Shown here: positions 1 through 9,135 of the stretch, one piece after another
Numbering within the stretch: position 1 is the first letter of the stretch
Layout: each line of letters starts with the position of its first letter
Assembly: GCA_963780135.1 (NCBI GenBank)
Contig: CAWAAR010000003.1
Coordinates: forward strand, 4,154,001-4,218,000
Direction of reading: 5' to 3'
Source: Clostridium_AM sp963780135
GTDB lineage: Bacteria; Bacillota; Clostridia; Clostridiales; Clostridiaceae
Length of the DNA stretch: 64,000 bases
Notes under the pieces: model-generated
The model's input: only the letters and a program-made list of their open reading frames with translations
Databases searched by the model: none
Told to the model about the DNA's origin: nothing
Made by a program: the position numbers and the translations under genes

Positions 1-561
1 TGTAATGCCATCTAATGCAGATTGAGGGCAGGCTTTTAAGCAAATATTGCAGTTTTCAGCACATAAGTTGCGTGCTAAAGCATCTGAAGTTAACTCTATA
101 TTTGTAATCACTGCTCCAAGGTAAAGTCTGTTACCGTATTTTTCATTTATTAATAATGTGTTTTTTCCAATACATCCTACACCACATGCTTGAGCTGCAT
201 GTTTTAGTGACAATATTCCTCTACCATGGTTGTTTTCTGAATCCCAATATTCGTAGGGTTCATCTGATGGTATAGGGATTGCTTTGTAACCTTGTTCTTC
301 AATATGAAAAGCCAGCTTAATAGAAATGTTATCTAACAGCTCATCTATTTTAAATTTTACAAGAGTATAAGGAGCTTTAGTATTTGCATCAAACAAGCTT
401 GCTGAAAAGTGCTTACCAATTGATATAACTGATTTTGCTTCAGGATAAATGTCCAGTGGATGAAATCCTTTTGGAGCCTCTTTAAATCCATCTACACTTC
501 CAATTCCACATACATCAGCACCAAATGAGTAAGCTAATTTTTTTATATAATTATTATCCAT
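1..561 (-). CDS. Epoxyqueuosine reductase-like 4Fe-4S protein (C-terminal part cut by window edge)
   Basis: The 187 codons present start at ATG 561, preceded by GGAG eight bases upstream. The N-terminal part reads GADVCGIGSVDGF and continues with a PEAKSVISIG stretch. Later come CGVGCIGKNTLL and then the ferredoxin-like cysteine pattern CAENCNICLKACP near residues 167-179. This order is that of the QueG/DUF1730 family, corrinoid- and Fe-S-dependent reductases that reduce epoxyqueuosine to queuosine in tRNA. Clostridia also carry QueG paralogues of unknown function, so the substrate is inferred only. The second half of the Fe-S domain lies left of position 1. It is divergent from the LysR gene that follows, with about 270 bp between them. 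Confidence 0.7.
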   Translation of the reverse strand, partial: MDNNYIKKLAYSFGADVCGIGSVDGFKEAPKGFHPLDIYPEAKSVISIGKHFSASLFDANTKAPYTLVKFKIDELLDNISIKLAFHIEEQGYKAIPIPSDEPYEYWDSENNHGRGILSLKHAAQACGVGCIGKNTLLINEKYGNRLYLGAVITNIELTSDALARNLCAENCNICLKACPQSALDGIT

Positions 562-772
562 AAATTACTCCTAGTAAGAGTGTATTATAGGTACTAACCT
601 CTTACTAAAGTTCACTTCCTTTCTTCATTATACTATTTTGTATAAAATTATAGGTAAATTCAATAGCATTTCCAGTTAATTCTTCACTTTGCTTCGGCCC
701 TTTCTTATTTTTACTGGCTCATAAAAAAATTAACTTGAACTGTATTTTATACTAGAGTATCATAAAATATAT

Positions 773-803
773 AAATTGATAAGTCGGTTATTTCAATCAA
801 TTT
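773..803. promoter_or_regulatory. Inverted repeat between queG-like gene and lysR
   Basis: AAATTGAT and ATCAATTT form perfect 8-bp arms separated by 15 bp, ending about 30 bp before the probable lysR start. A spaced AT-rich dyad in a divergent intergenic region is typical of a LysR-type operator. That it is the binding site of the adjacent regulator is inference. Confidence 0.35.
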
Positions 804-833
804 AATCGAATTTTAAGATTGGTTGTGATTTTT

Positions 834-1727
834 TTGGATGTTAAACAGCTTCAAACATTTATTGTATTAGCAAGATTGCTGAACTTTAGAGCAACTGCTG
901 AAGAACTTAATTATTCTCAATCCACTGTTTCAGATCATATAAGAAATTTGGAACAGGAACTTGGGGTAAAGCTTTTTGAACGACTTGGTAAAAAAGTATT
1001 TTTAAATGAAGAAGGAAAAAATTTAATTTCTCCAGCTCAGAAAATGCTTCAAGATGCCGAAGAAATACATGAATTATTTAATAAAGGTGAAAAAGTTCAC
1101 GGCACTTTAAGGATAGGAGCTTCAGAAACTTTATGTGTATTTTGGCTTCCACCTCTGCTTAAAGAATATAGCAAAATTTACCCTAAGGTTCGTATAACAC
1201 TGAAGATGGCAGATTGTCTTGCCTTTCATGAACTACTGGAGAAAAATGTTATTGATGTTGCATTTAGTCTTCATGATGAATCTAAAAGAAAGGATCTTTC
1301 GCAGATTGATATTTTTGATGATTCCACTGTTTTTGTTGCAGCACCAGACCATCCTTTTTCTGCTTTGAAGAAAATTACTATGAATGACCTGGAAAACCAA
1401 TCATTTATTCTTATTGAATCTGAAAGTGGTTACAGCATGGAATTGAAAAAACTATTTCAAAAACTAAATGTAAAAGTAGATACTATTATGGATCTTGGCA
1501 GCATAGAGGCCATCAAACAATGTGTTAAAGAAGGTCTAGGTATAACCTTATTGCCAAAAATAGCAGTTCATAAAGAAATTACAAATGGTGAGCTTGTGAT
1601 ACTTCCAATAGAAACTGATAATATTTTAATACATGCTAAAATGATACATCATGTAAACAAGTGGATGTCATCACCGCTAGAAGCTTTAAAGGATATTGTA
1701 TTATTAAAAAAAGATGGTAACGCATAG
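834..1727 (+). CDS. LysR-family transcriptional regulator
   Basis: An N-terminal winged helix-turn-helix covers about the first 60 residues, with the typical pattern QLQTFIVLARLLNFRATAEE then SQSTVSDHIRNLE. A LysR substrate-binding domain follows over residues 85-295. The open frame reaches back to a TTG at 819. I prefer the TTG at 834, which gives the usual start MDVKQLQTF, although no strong ribosome site precedes any candidate. The effector is not recognisable. The gene is divergent from the queG-like gene and is probably autoregulated through the dyad at 773-803. The call as LysR is certain; start and target are not. Confidence 0.85.
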   Translation: MDVKQLQTFIVLARLLNFRATAEELNYSQSTVSDHIRNLEQELGVKLFERLGKKVFLNEEGKNLISPAQKMLQDAEEIHELFNKGEKVHGTLRIGASETLCVFWLPPLLKEYSKIYPKVRITLKMADCLAFHELLEKNVIDVAFSLHDESKRKDLSQIDIFDDSTVFVAAPDHPFSALKKITMNDLENQSFILIESESGYSMELKKLFQKLNVKVDTIMDLGSIEAIKQCVKEGLGITLLPKIAVHKEITNGELVILPIETDNILIHAKMIHHVNKWMSSPLEALKDIVLLKKDGNA

Positions 1728-1751
1728 TAAAAGCGATTGGTGTGCTGCGAA

Positions 1752-2441
1752 TTATAACGATTTTATATACAAGTTTTTCGATAACTTTCGGAGCTTATCT
1801 TCATCAAGTACATATATTTTTTTATCTTTGTATTTTATAATTGATTTTTCTTCAAGTTCTTTTAAAGTTCTATTTAAGTGCCTATAGGTTGTTCCCAAAA
1901 ATTGAGCAATCTCTAGAAATGATGAATTTAAAACTATATAGTCTTTATCTGTCAAGTGCTCAACTAAATAGCTGGACAATCTATTTATAAGAGGATATAC
2001 AAAATTGTAGGAACTATTATTAATAGTTGCATAGAGTTTTTCGCTTAAAGACTCTACTAAGTGGTGTAAAAATTTAGGATTATCCAAGTATGACTTTCTA
2101 AGTATGTCTGAAGAAATAGCTATTAAATAAGTATCTTCCGTTGCCTCAATATCGCAGGTTATGGGTAGGTTTTTTAAAAGTTCTAAATCTCCTATTGTAT
2201 TGAATGGTTTATAAAATTTTAGTATCATGGATTTACCATTTTCAAAAAGATAGGAAATTTTAATTTTCCCATCTACAAGCAAATAATAATATTCTAGACT
2301 AGTTTCTGCTTTAAAAATACACTCATCCTTTTCATAAAAATGAAGTTCCATAAGTTCAACTAAATCTTTATCAAATATTTCTCCTATATCATGTTTATCA
2401 ATATAACTACTTAAAAGGTTTTTATTTAAAATTCTTTTCAT
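1752..2441 (-). CDS. Crp/Fnr-family transcriptional regulator
   Basis: This 229-residue protein has an N-terminal cyclic-nucleotide-binding-like beta-roll (about residues 20-135, including YYYLLVDGKIKISYLFENGK) and a C-terminal winged helix (about 150-215; FLEIAQFLGTTYRHLNRTLKELEEK). There is no N-terminal cysteine cluster of Fnr, so oxygen sensing through Fe-S is unlikely. The layout resembles YeiL-type members in Firmicutes. ATG 2441 has AGGAGG just upstream, and a perfect palindrome lies behind it (2457-2468), so autoregulation is likely. It is divergent from a YjjG-like nucleotidase. The ligand is unknown. Confidence 0.85.
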   Translation of the reverse strand: MKRILNKNLLSSYIDKHDIGEIFDKDLVELMELHFYEKDECIFKAETSLEYYYLLVDGKIKISYLFENGKSMILKFYKPFNTIGDLELLKNLPITCDIEATEDTYLIAISSDILRKSYLDNPKFLHHLVESLSEKLYATINNSSYNFVYPLINRLSSYLVEHLTDKDYIVLNSSFLEIAQFLGTTYRHLNRTLKELEEKSIIKYKDKKIYVLDEDKLRKLSKNLYIKSL

Positions 2442-2456
2442 AAATCCTCCTTAACC

Positions 2457-2468
2457 TGACATATGTCA
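2457..2468. promoter_or_regulatory. Perfect palindrome TGACATATGTCA, candidate Crp/Fnr operator
   Basis: TGACATATGTCA is its own reverse complement and lies 16 bp upstream of the regulator's start codon, just behind its ribosome site. Half sites of the TGACA/TGTCA kind are close to those used by Crp/Fnr-type proteins. Binding here would block translation-proximal transcription of the regulator and could affect the divergent nucleotidase gene. Confidence 0.45.
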
Positions 2469-2598
2469 TGTTCACACTGTTATTAATATATTATTCTATT
2501 TATAAAGAGCTGTAAAGCAAGGAGAAACCCATAGATGTATAAAAACTTAGCAGCTCTAAATCACAGAAAAATTTAAAACTATATAATTGGAGGTAAAT

Positions 2599-3288
2599 AT
2601 GAAATACGAATTAATATTATTTGATGCAGATGATACTTTATTTGATTTTAAAAAATCTGAAAGAGAGTCCTTTAAGAACACTATGCTAGAATTTAATATA
2701 GAATATGATGAAAATCATCACTTAAAAATATATCAAGGAATAAATAGGGCTATATGGAGAGAGTTTGAGGATGGACTCATTACTCAGGAGAAATTAAAGG
2801 TAGAAAGGTTTAAAAGATTATCAGATAACTTAAAGGCTGGGTTTGATGAAAAGGAATTTGCAAAAGTTTATATAAAGCATCTAGCTAATTGCTCCTTTTT
2901 ATTTGAGGAAAGTATAGACCTTATAAAAAACCTGCATAAAGATTTTAAACTTACTGTAATTACTAATGGTCTTACAGATGTTCAGAATAAAAGAATAAAA
3001 AGATCCATTATATCAGAATACTTTGAACAAGTGATAATATCTGAAGAGGTTAAGGTATCAAAGCCTGATCCTAAAATATTTGAATATGCTTTAAAATATA
3101 TAGGGTGTACTGACAAAAGCAAAGTATTGATGGTAGGAGATAGTTTAACTTCAGATATACAAGGCGGAATAAACTTTGGCATAGATACATGTTGGTACAA
3201 TCCTAAAAGAATTGAAAACAAAACTGAAATAATTCCTACTTATGAGATTTCTAATTTGATGAAACTTAAGGATATTCTTGAAAACTAG
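2599..3288 (+). CDS. yjjG: HAD hydrolase, YjjG-type noncanonical pyrimidine nucleotidase
   Basis: The start is ATG 2599, with GGAGG at 2589-2593; the open frame extends further left, through the ribosome site. The 229 residues hold the four HAD motifs. Motif I is LFDADDTLFDF (nucleophile Asp9, acid Asp11), motif II is VITNGL, motif III has the lysine in VSKPDP, and motif IV is MVGDSLTSDIQGG. The DADDTLFDF signature and the helical C1 cap are those of YjjG nucleotidases, which hydrolyse nucleoside 5'-monophosphates and help remove noncanonical pyrimidines. Its pairing with the divergent Crp/Fnr gene suggests joint control, but no substrate can be read from the sequence. Confidence 0.75.
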   Translation: MKYELILFDADDTLFDFKKSERESFKNTMLEFNIEYDENHHLKIYQGINRAIWREFEDGLITQEKLKVERFKRLSDNLKAGFDEKEFAKVYIKHLANCSFLFEESIDLIKNLHKDFKLTVITNGLTDVQNKRIKRSIISEYFEQVIISEEVKVSKPDPKIFEYALKYIGCTDKSKVLMVGDSLTSDIQGGINFGIDTCWYNPKRIENKTEIIPTYEISNLMKLKDILEN

Positions 3289-3617
3289 TTATGTCAATGG
3301 TTTTGAAGAAAGTACACTTTATTTATGGTACGGTTCACCATACCACAATCCCAAATTCTTCCCTTATACATTATATTTAATCATACTTTCAAATTTGAAT
3401 TTTCATTTAGGCATATTCAAAAAAATAACTAGTCAGTATGCTAGTCTATTTTGTGTCATACTGCGTCAGCAAAACCCTTTGATAGCACAACTATCAAAGA
3501 GACCTGCCTCCTTGTCTGACGCAAAATATCCGTCGCATCTTTGACTTGTTATTTTCTTTCATATGTTTTATACTTTTTTATAAAAAACAAGACAGACTTT
3601 TAAAGCCTATCATAATC
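3289..3617. other. Intergenic stretch between convergent genes, mostly an inverted-repeat element
   Basis: No credible gene is present. A short open frame (3278-3544, plus) has no ribosome site and runs through the inverted-repeat element at 3412-3565, so it is a by-product of that repeat. The rest is AT-rich. Confidence 0.6.
3412..3565. repeat. 154-bp MITE-like element with terminal inverted repeats, copy 1
   Basis: The outer arms CATATTCAAAAAAATAAC..AGTCA (3412-3435) and the complement of 3542-3565 match with few mismatches. Inside is a nested pair TGCGTCAG (3462-3469) and CTGACGCA (3516-3523). At the core is a perfect 9-bp hairpin, CTTTGATAG/CTATCAAAG, with loop CACAA (3477-3499). A second element with near-identical ends lies at 20062-20183. 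No transposase is present, so it would be non-autonomous. It may act as a transcript hairpin between the convergent yjjG and AAA genes. Confidence 0.6.
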
Positions 3618-5204
3618 CTAGATTTCTTCAATTTTACAATTATGTTCTTTTTCCTTTGAATCATAGCATATTGCTACTAGCAATATCTTCTTATCTTCAT
3701 TCTCTTTTCTAAATTTTTCTACATATTCTTTTTTTCTTATTTGATTTATTGCCACCTCTGGAGTTTCATCCTTCTTAAGTTCAACTATAAAAGCAATATC
3801 ATTCTTTCTCCTAGGATGAAAAGTAAAATCTGCATAGCCTTTCCCTGTTTTCTCCTCACGTTCTACTCTATAGGTATCTCTAGCTGAAATGTATGCTAAA
3901 GTTAAAACACATGAAAGGCTATTTTCGTCATTATATTGAAGTATTGATATTTCTGAGTTATGAATATCATGCAATATTAATTCTACAGTTTTTGTGTCAC
4001 CTTTAACTGTCGCTTTTAACATTCTCTTCGAATTTTCTATTATCTCTGAAACATATCCGAAAGATTTATCTCCTAAAGACTTTTCAAACTCCTTCATAAG
4101 CTCTTTATTAGGAATCCTTAAGTATCCATCATGATAGGATAAAAATCCAAGCACTATCATAGCAGAATATATTTCTTCCTTATTTCTTGGTGCTCCTTGA
4201 CCTGCTCTAAAATCTTCATCAATAGTTATATCAATCTCTTCTCCTGAAACCATTTCTATAACATCATCTCTAATTTCTAGTATATTGTATTTAAGATACT
4301 CTACTACTTCATCCATAGCTCCAGTATTGGTCCAATAACTTTCACAGTAATTATTTTGAAGTGCTTTTACTACAGACCTTGGATTATATATTTTAATTCC
4401 TTTTGCTGTTAAATATCCATTATACCAACTTTCTAATTCTTTAAAACTAATATTTTTATTTTTATTACAAAGTTTTATAACTTCATCTTCTGTAAATCCA
4501 AAATACTCATCAAATGTTCTATCTTTTAAAAATGTAAACTCATCAAACATATTAAGAGCTGAACCACTAGAATATTTCTTTATAGGAAGAACACCTGTCA
4601 TATATGCTAAAGATACATAAGGCTGATCCTTTAAAAGATTTCTTAAAAATTCTAAAAAGTCATTCTGATTCTCTTCAAAAAGATTATTAGCGAAAATATA
4701 ATCCCACTCATCAAATATAAAAATAAATTTATCCTTAGTATCGTATAACATAGAGCTTAAATTAAAATAATCCTCTGGGGTAATATGGGTATACTTTTGG
4801 GCTATATCTTTTTTTATCGTATCTCTTATCATCTTAATATAATCATCATAAGTGTTCCCATTTTCAGATATTGCATTAAAGGATATATTAATTACATTAT
4901 ACTTATTTATATGTTCCTCATAAGTAGCTACATTACTTATATTAAGATTATTAAATAATTCTTTTGAATCTACTGCTTTAGAATAATAAGCTCCTATCAT
5001 GTCAGCAACACTAGATTTTCCAAAACGTCTTGGTCTTGTTACACATATATATTTACTTTTTGTAGATATTCTTTGGTTAAGCAATGTTATCATAGAAGAT
5101 TTATCTACAAAATACTCTTCATTCACAAGTTCTCTATAATTTTCAAAAGATTTATTAGTATTTAAATATATAGACAATTTATCATCTCCCTTCACATTAC
5201 TCAT
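3618..5204 (-). CDS. AAA-ATPase-like protein with C-terminal PD-(D/E)XK nuclease-type domain
   Basis: The 528 residues have a Walker A motif in RPRRFGKSS (about 57-65) and a Walker B in FIFIFDEWD (about 160-168). The C-terminal part contains GKGYADFTF, then FIVELKKDE near residues 455-490, the D...ExK core of PD-(D/E)XK nucleases. This is the two-domain build of the AAA-ATPase_like (PF09820) plus PDDEXK_9 (PF08011) family, often multicopy in Clostridium and other anaerobes. Its role is unknown; defence or mobile-element links have been proposed. ATG 5204 has only a poor ribosome site; a TTG nine codons in, preceded by AAGGGAGATGATAAA, would give MSIYLNTNKSF and may be the true start. Confidence 0.75.
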   Translation of the reverse strand: MSNVKGDDKLSIYLNTNKSFENYRELVNEEYFVDKSSMITLLNQRISTKSKYICVTRPRRFGKSSVADMIGAYYSKAVDSKELFNNLNISNVATYEEHINKYNVINISFNAISENGNTYDDYIKMIRDTIKKDIAQKYTHITPEDYFNLSSMLYDTKDKFIFIFDEWDYIFANNLFEENQNDFLEFLRNLLKDQPYVSLAYMTGVLPIKKYSSGSALNMFDEFTFLKDRTFDEYFGFTEDEVIKLCNKNKNISFKELESWYNGYLTAKGIKIYNPRSVVKALQNNYCESYWTNTGAMDEVVEYLKYNILEIRDDVIEMVSGEEIDITIDEDFRAGQGAPRNKEEIYSAMIVLGFLSYHDGYLRIPNKELMKEFEKSLGDKSFGYVSEIIENSKRMLKATVKGDTKTVELILHDIHNSEISILQYNDENSLSCVLTLAYISARDTYRVEREEKTGKGYADFTFHPRRKNDIAFIVELKKDETPEVAINQIRKKEYVEKFRKENEDKKILLVAICYDSKEKEHNCKIEEI

Positions 5205-5419
5205 TTTCTTTGCTACACATAATAACTACAATAATTATACCATAAGCCAATGATTTCTTTAAATATGATTACCTTTTTTATTGCTTATATTAAGTTGATT
5301 TAAATATATAAATCATCAAACTCCCCCATTTAAACATTGTGCAAAATTCCTTACATTGAGTTATAATAGTAAAATAAATGATCATATAGAAATGCAAATT
5401 TAAGGAGGCATATTTTAAA

Positions 5420-6031
5420 ATGAGCTTTGATAATTATGCTAAAACATGGGACACTGAAAGAAGAATTAATAGAGCAAAAATCATAGCAAATGAAATAAGT
5501 AATTCAATTGCTACTAACAAGAATTATTCTGCTATGGAATTTGGTTGTGGGACAGGACTTGTAAGTTTTAATCTTCATGATAAGTTTAAGAGCATTGCCC
5601 TTGTTGATTCATCAAAAGGTATGATAGACATACTTAACTCTAAAATAGATACATACAATTTAAATAACATGTTTACTTATAATTTAGATATATCTGAAGA
5701 AAATTCATTAGATATGAAATTTGATATTGTTTATAATTCTATGGTATTACACCATATTGATGATACTGAGGCCATAATCAAGAACTTTTATAAGCTAATT
5801 AATAAAGATGGTTATCTATGTATAGTAGATTTAGATGAAGAAGATGGCAGCTTTCATAAAGAATTTCCAGATTTTCATGGACATAATGGTTTTAATCAAC
5901 ATGATTTGAAAAATATTTTAATCAATGCTGGTTTTAAAGATGTAGAATCCCATACTTTTTTTAATGATAAAAAGGTCATAGAAGACCAAAAAATCGACTA
6001 TTCATTATTCTTAATGAAAGCACGAAAATAA
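5420..6031 (+). CDS. Class I SAM-dependent methyltransferase
   Basis: This is a 203-residue methyltransferase with motif I AMEFGCGTGL (residues 38-47), an acidic end of beta-2 in ALVDSSKGM, and the post-motif segment VYNSMVLHHIDD. These place it among the small-molecule methyltransferases (Methyltransf_11/25). The start ATG 5420 follows GGAGG at 5403-5407. It stands alone, convergent with the opp operon. Substrate unknown. Confidence 0.8.
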   Translation: MSFDNYAKTWDTERRINRAKIIANEISNSIATNKNYSAMEFGCGTGLVSFNLHDKFKSIALVDSSKGMIDILNSKIDTYNLNNMFTYNLDISEENSLDMKFDIVYNSMVLHHIDDTEAIIKNFYKLINKDGYLCIVDLDEEDGSFHKEFPDFHGHNGFNQHDLKNILINAGFKDVESHTFFNDKKVIEDQKIDYSLFLMKARK

Positions 6032-6116
6032 TGCCCTATTAGCTTTCTCCAATAAGTATTATCCATCATGCTCTCAGTATTGTTTAAGAAACTCTTCATT
6101 TTTCCCCCAAAATATT

Positions 6117-6168
6117 ATAGTATGTGTAAATTTTATTATACCATCTTAATAAAGTTTACACATACTAT
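6117..6168. terminator. Bidirectional terminator hairpin between methyltransferase and oppF
   Basis: ATAGTATGTGTAAA and its complement form arms of about 14 bp (longer with mismatches) around a short loop between two convergent genes. AT-rich tails flank both sides, and the stretch AATATTTT follows on the minus strand. Confidence 0.6.
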
Positions 6169-6210
6169 TTTACACTTTCAATAATCCTCATATTAATGGA
6201 CATTCTGTAT

Positions 6211-7164
6211 TTAAATGAGATGACATGCTACAAAATGATCTTTTTCTACTTCCTTAAATTCTGGTGTTTTTTCTTTACATTCTGGTTTTGCAAATTTACA
6301 TCTGGAGGCAAATCTGCAACCAGGTTTAGGATTTATTGGGCTTGACACTTCACCTTCAAGCATTATTCTATTTCTCTGTTTTTCAATTTCAGGATCGGGA
6401 ATTGGAATAGCTGAAAGTAATGCCTTAGTATAAGGATGAATTGGATTTTTATATAATTCATAGCTGGAAGCAAGTTCTACTATGTTTCCTAAATACATAA
6501 CTCCAACCCTATCTGATATATGCTTAACCATTGAAAGATCATGGGCAATAAACAAGTATGTTAAATCTAACTCTTTTTGAAGTTTAATTAAAAGATTAAC
6601 TACTTGAGATTGTATGGAAACATCCAGTGCAGATATTGGTTCATCACAAACTATAAACTTAGGATTTATAACAAGTGCCCTAGCTATCCCTATTCTTTGC
6701 CTTTGTCCCCCTGAAAACTCATGAGGAAATCTAGATGCATGTTCTTTATTTAATCCAACTAAATCTAATACTTCATATATCTTTTCCATTCTCTCTTTTC
6801 CCTTATACATATTGTGTATATCTACACCTTCACCAACTATATCCCCAACCGTCATTCTCGGATTTAAAGATGCATAAGGGTCTTGAAATATCATTTGTGC
6901 TTTTTTGGTAAAATCTACTTTTTGTTTTCCCTTTAATGTATGAATATTAACCCCTTCAAATAAAACCTCACCACCTGTAGCAGAATAAAGTCCTAAAACA
7001 GTTCTTCCACAAGTTGTTTTTCCGCAGCCTGATTCTCCAACAAGGCCCAATGTTTCACCTTTTTTTATATTAAAGCTAACATCATCTACAGCTTTAAGAA
7101 TAGAACCTTTTCCCACATTAAAATACTTCTTAAGGTTTTTTATTTCTATTATATTTTCACTCAT
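6211..7164 (-). CDS. oppF: Oligopeptide ABC transporter ATP-binding protein OppF
   Basis: The start is ATG 7164 (MSENIIEIKNLKKYF), behind GGGAGG. The open frame runs further up but only into oppD. The 317 residues hold Walker A GESGCGKTT (43-51), the ABC signature FSGGQRQRIGIARAL, and Walker B FIVCDEPISALD. The C-terminal oligopeptide/dipeptide-type extension ends with the cysteine cluster CRFASRCKFAKPEC, which in this family can bind an Fe-S cluster. It is the last gene of oppABCDF; the oppD stop (7166-7168) and the oppF start sit within four bases, indicating translational coupling. It would power peptide import at the inner face of the membrane. Confidence 0.93.
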   Translation of the reverse strand: MSENIIEIKNLKKYFNVGKGSILKAVDDVSFNIKKGETLGLVGESGCGKTTCGRTVLGLYSATGGEVLFEGVNIHTLKGKQKVDFTKKAQMIFQDPYASLNPRMTVGDIVGEGVDIHNMYKGKERMEKIYEVLDLVGLNKEHASRFPHEFSGGQRQRIGIARALVINPKFIVCDEPISALDVSIQSQVVNLLIKLQKELDLTYLFIAHDLSMVKHISDRVGVMYLGNIVELASSYELYKNPIHPYTKALLSAIPIPDPEIEKQRNRIMLEGEVSSPINPKPGCRFASRCKFAKPECKEKTPEFKEVEKDHFVACHLI

Positions 7165-7165
7165 A

Positions 7166-8188
7166 TCATTCTGCCTCCCTGCTTGCAAGTATTGGGTTTC
7201 TCACTTCAGGAGCCTCAGGATCTTGCAGCCAGCAAGCCACTTCATGAGTTTCACTAATTTTTGTATACTCAGGCAATTCTTCTCTACACACAGCCATGCA
7301 ATATTTGCACCTGGAAGCAAAAGCACATCCTACAGGCGGTTTTAGTAAATCTGGAGGGGTTCCTTGTATAGAATACAGTTTACCTTTATGAGCAGTGTCT
7401 AGTCTCGGAACTGACTGTAAAAGTGCCCAGGTATATGGATGCTTTGCGCTATAAAATATTTCGTCTGTGGAGCCCCTTTCAATTATCTTTCCTGCGTACA
7501 TTACCTGTATTCTATGAGCTATATCTGCAACTACTCCCAAATCATGGGTAATCATTAGCACTGCTGTTCCGTACTTATCTTGAAGCTCCTTTATAAGATC
7601 TATTATTTGAGCTTGTATTGTAACATCTAGTGCTGTAGTTGGTTCGTCAGCAATTAAAATTTTAGGATTACAAGCTAGAGCAATAGCTATCATTGCTCTT
7701 TGTCTCATACCGCCTGAAAATTCATGTGGATATTGCTTAATTCTTTTTTCAGCATTTGGTATATTAACCACCTTTAACATTTTTTCAGCTTCTTTTAATG
7801 CCTCAGCTTTTTTCATCCCCCTATGTATAATCAAACTTTCTGCAATTTGATCACCAATTTTTGCTGTAGGATTTAAAGATGTCATAGGATCTTGAAAAAT
7901 CATGCTTATTTCTTCTCCTCGTATTTTTCTCAATTCATTTTTGGACATATCTAAAACACTCTTACCATTAAGCAATATTTCTGAACCTTCTTTTATTTCA
8001 CCTGGTGGAGTTTGTATTAATCTCATTAAAGATTTAGCTGTTACAGTTTTGCCGCAGCCTGACTCTCCAACTACAGCTAATGTTTCTCCTTTATTTAGAT
8101 GAAAATCTATCCCTCTAACAGATTGAACTTCTCCTGCATAGGTATGATACGATACTCTCAAATTTTTAACTTCTAAAACTTTTTCCAT
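7166..8188 (-). CDS. oppD: Oligopeptide ABC transporter ATP-binding protein OppD
   Basis: This 340-residue ATPase partners OppF. It has Walker A GESGCGKT (41-48), signature FSGGMRQRAMIAIAL, Walker B ILIADEPTTALD, and the H-loop in MITHDLGVVADIA. The C-terminal oligo_HPY extension carries CAFASRCKYCMAVC. It starts at ATG 8188, behind GGAGG and 17 bp after oppC. The pair OppD/OppF forms the heterodimeric motor for the OppB/OppC channel. Confidence 0.93.
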   Translation of the reverse strand: MEKVLEVKNLRVSYHTYAGEVQSVRGIDFHLNKGETLAVVGESGCGKTVTAKSLMRLIQTPPGEIKEGSEILLNGKSVLDMSKNELRKIRGEEISMIFQDPMTSLNPTAKIGDQIAESLIIHRGMKKAEALKEAEKMLKVVNIPNAEKRIKQYPHEFSGGMRQRAMIAIALACNPKILIADEPTTALDVTIQAQIIDLIKELQDKYGTAVLMITHDLGVVADIAHRIQVMYAGKIIERGSTDEIFYSAKHPYTWALLQSVPRLDTAHKGKLYSIQGTPPDLLKPPVGCAFASRCKYCMAVCREELPEYTKISETHEVACWLQDPEAPEVRNPILASREAE

Positions 8189-8205
8189 ATTTTGCTCTCC
8201 TCCAA

Positions 8206-9123
8206 TTATTGACGTAATCTTGGGTCTAATGCATCTCTTAAGCCGTCGCCTAAAAGGTTAAAAGACAGCATAGTTAAACTTATAAATAATGATGGAAAGA
8301 AAAGCTGCTCTGGATAAAACATTAGATACTGTTGTGCTGATGCAGCTATAGCTCCCCAACTTGTATTTGGAGATTGTATTCCAAGACCTATAAAGCTTAA
8401 AAATGCTTCACCAAATATAAATGAAGGTACATCAAAAGTTATTGCAACAATAATAATCCCTATAGTATTAGGAAGCAAATGTTTAAGTATAATTCTCATT
8501 GAACTAGCTCCAAGGGCCTGAGCTGCTAATACATACTCTTGTTCTTTTATTTGAAGAACTTGTCCTCTTATAAGTCTTGCCATACCAACCCAGCCTGTAA
8601 TTGTCATGGCAATTATAAGTGCCATCATACCTTTTCCTAGGACTAAAGATATTAAAACAACAACTAGCAAATATGGTATACTTATAAGCACTTCAACAAT
8701 TCTCATCATTATAACATCTACTTTTCCACCAAAATACCCTGCAATACCACCATACAAAACTCCAACAGTAGTGTCTACAACTGCACCTATTAAGCCTATT
8801 ATTAAAGATACCCTGCCTCCAACACATATTCTTGCAAACATATCTCTTCCTAAATCATCAGTTCCAAAATAATGTTTTCCACTTGACCCTTGATTTATTA
8901 TGGTAGAATCCACTGCTTGAAACTTGTAGGGAGTTAAATGAGGACCTATAATACATAAAATTGTTATTATACCTAATACCATAAGAGAAAGTATAGCAAC
9001 TTTATTTTGCTTTAATCTCCTCCATGCATCCTGCCAGTATGTCATATTAGGTCTTACTATAGTTTCTCCTTCTAAAGCATCACAACCTATAATTTTAAAC
9101 TTGTCTTTTCTTAGCTCAGCCAT
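8206..9123 (-). CDS. oppC: Oligopeptide ABC transporter permease OppC
   Basis: This 305-residue membrane protein has an N-terminal cytoplasmic stretch (residues 1-35) and about six transmembrane helices. The binding-protein-dependent permease EAA loop reads QALGASSMRIILKHLLPN, and the OppC_N-type start includes YWQDAWRRLKQNKVA. It lies 12 bp downstream of oppB in one operon. It forms half of the translocation channel. Confidence 0.92.
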   Translation of the reverse strand: MAELRKDKFKIIGCDALEGETIVRPNMTYWQDAWRRLKQNKVAILSLMVLGIITILCIIGPHLTPYKFQAVDSTIINQGSSGKHYFGTDDLGRDMFARICVGGRVSLIIGLIGAVVDTTVGVLYGGIAGYFGGKVDVIMMRIVEVLISIPYLLVVVLISLVLGKGMMALIIAMTITGWVGMARLIRGQVLQIKEQEYVLAAQALGASSMRIILKHLLPNTIGIIIVAITFDVPSFIFGEAFLSFIGLGIQSPNTSWGAIAASAQQYLMFYPEQLFFPSLFISLTMLSFNLLGDGLRDALDPRLRQ

Positions 9124-9135
9124 ATATTCTTCCTC

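Noticed and set aside
3278..3544. 88-codon open frame on the plus strand after yjjG
   Set aside because: It has no ribosome site and runs through the inverted-repeat element; similar frames would arise in each copy of the element.
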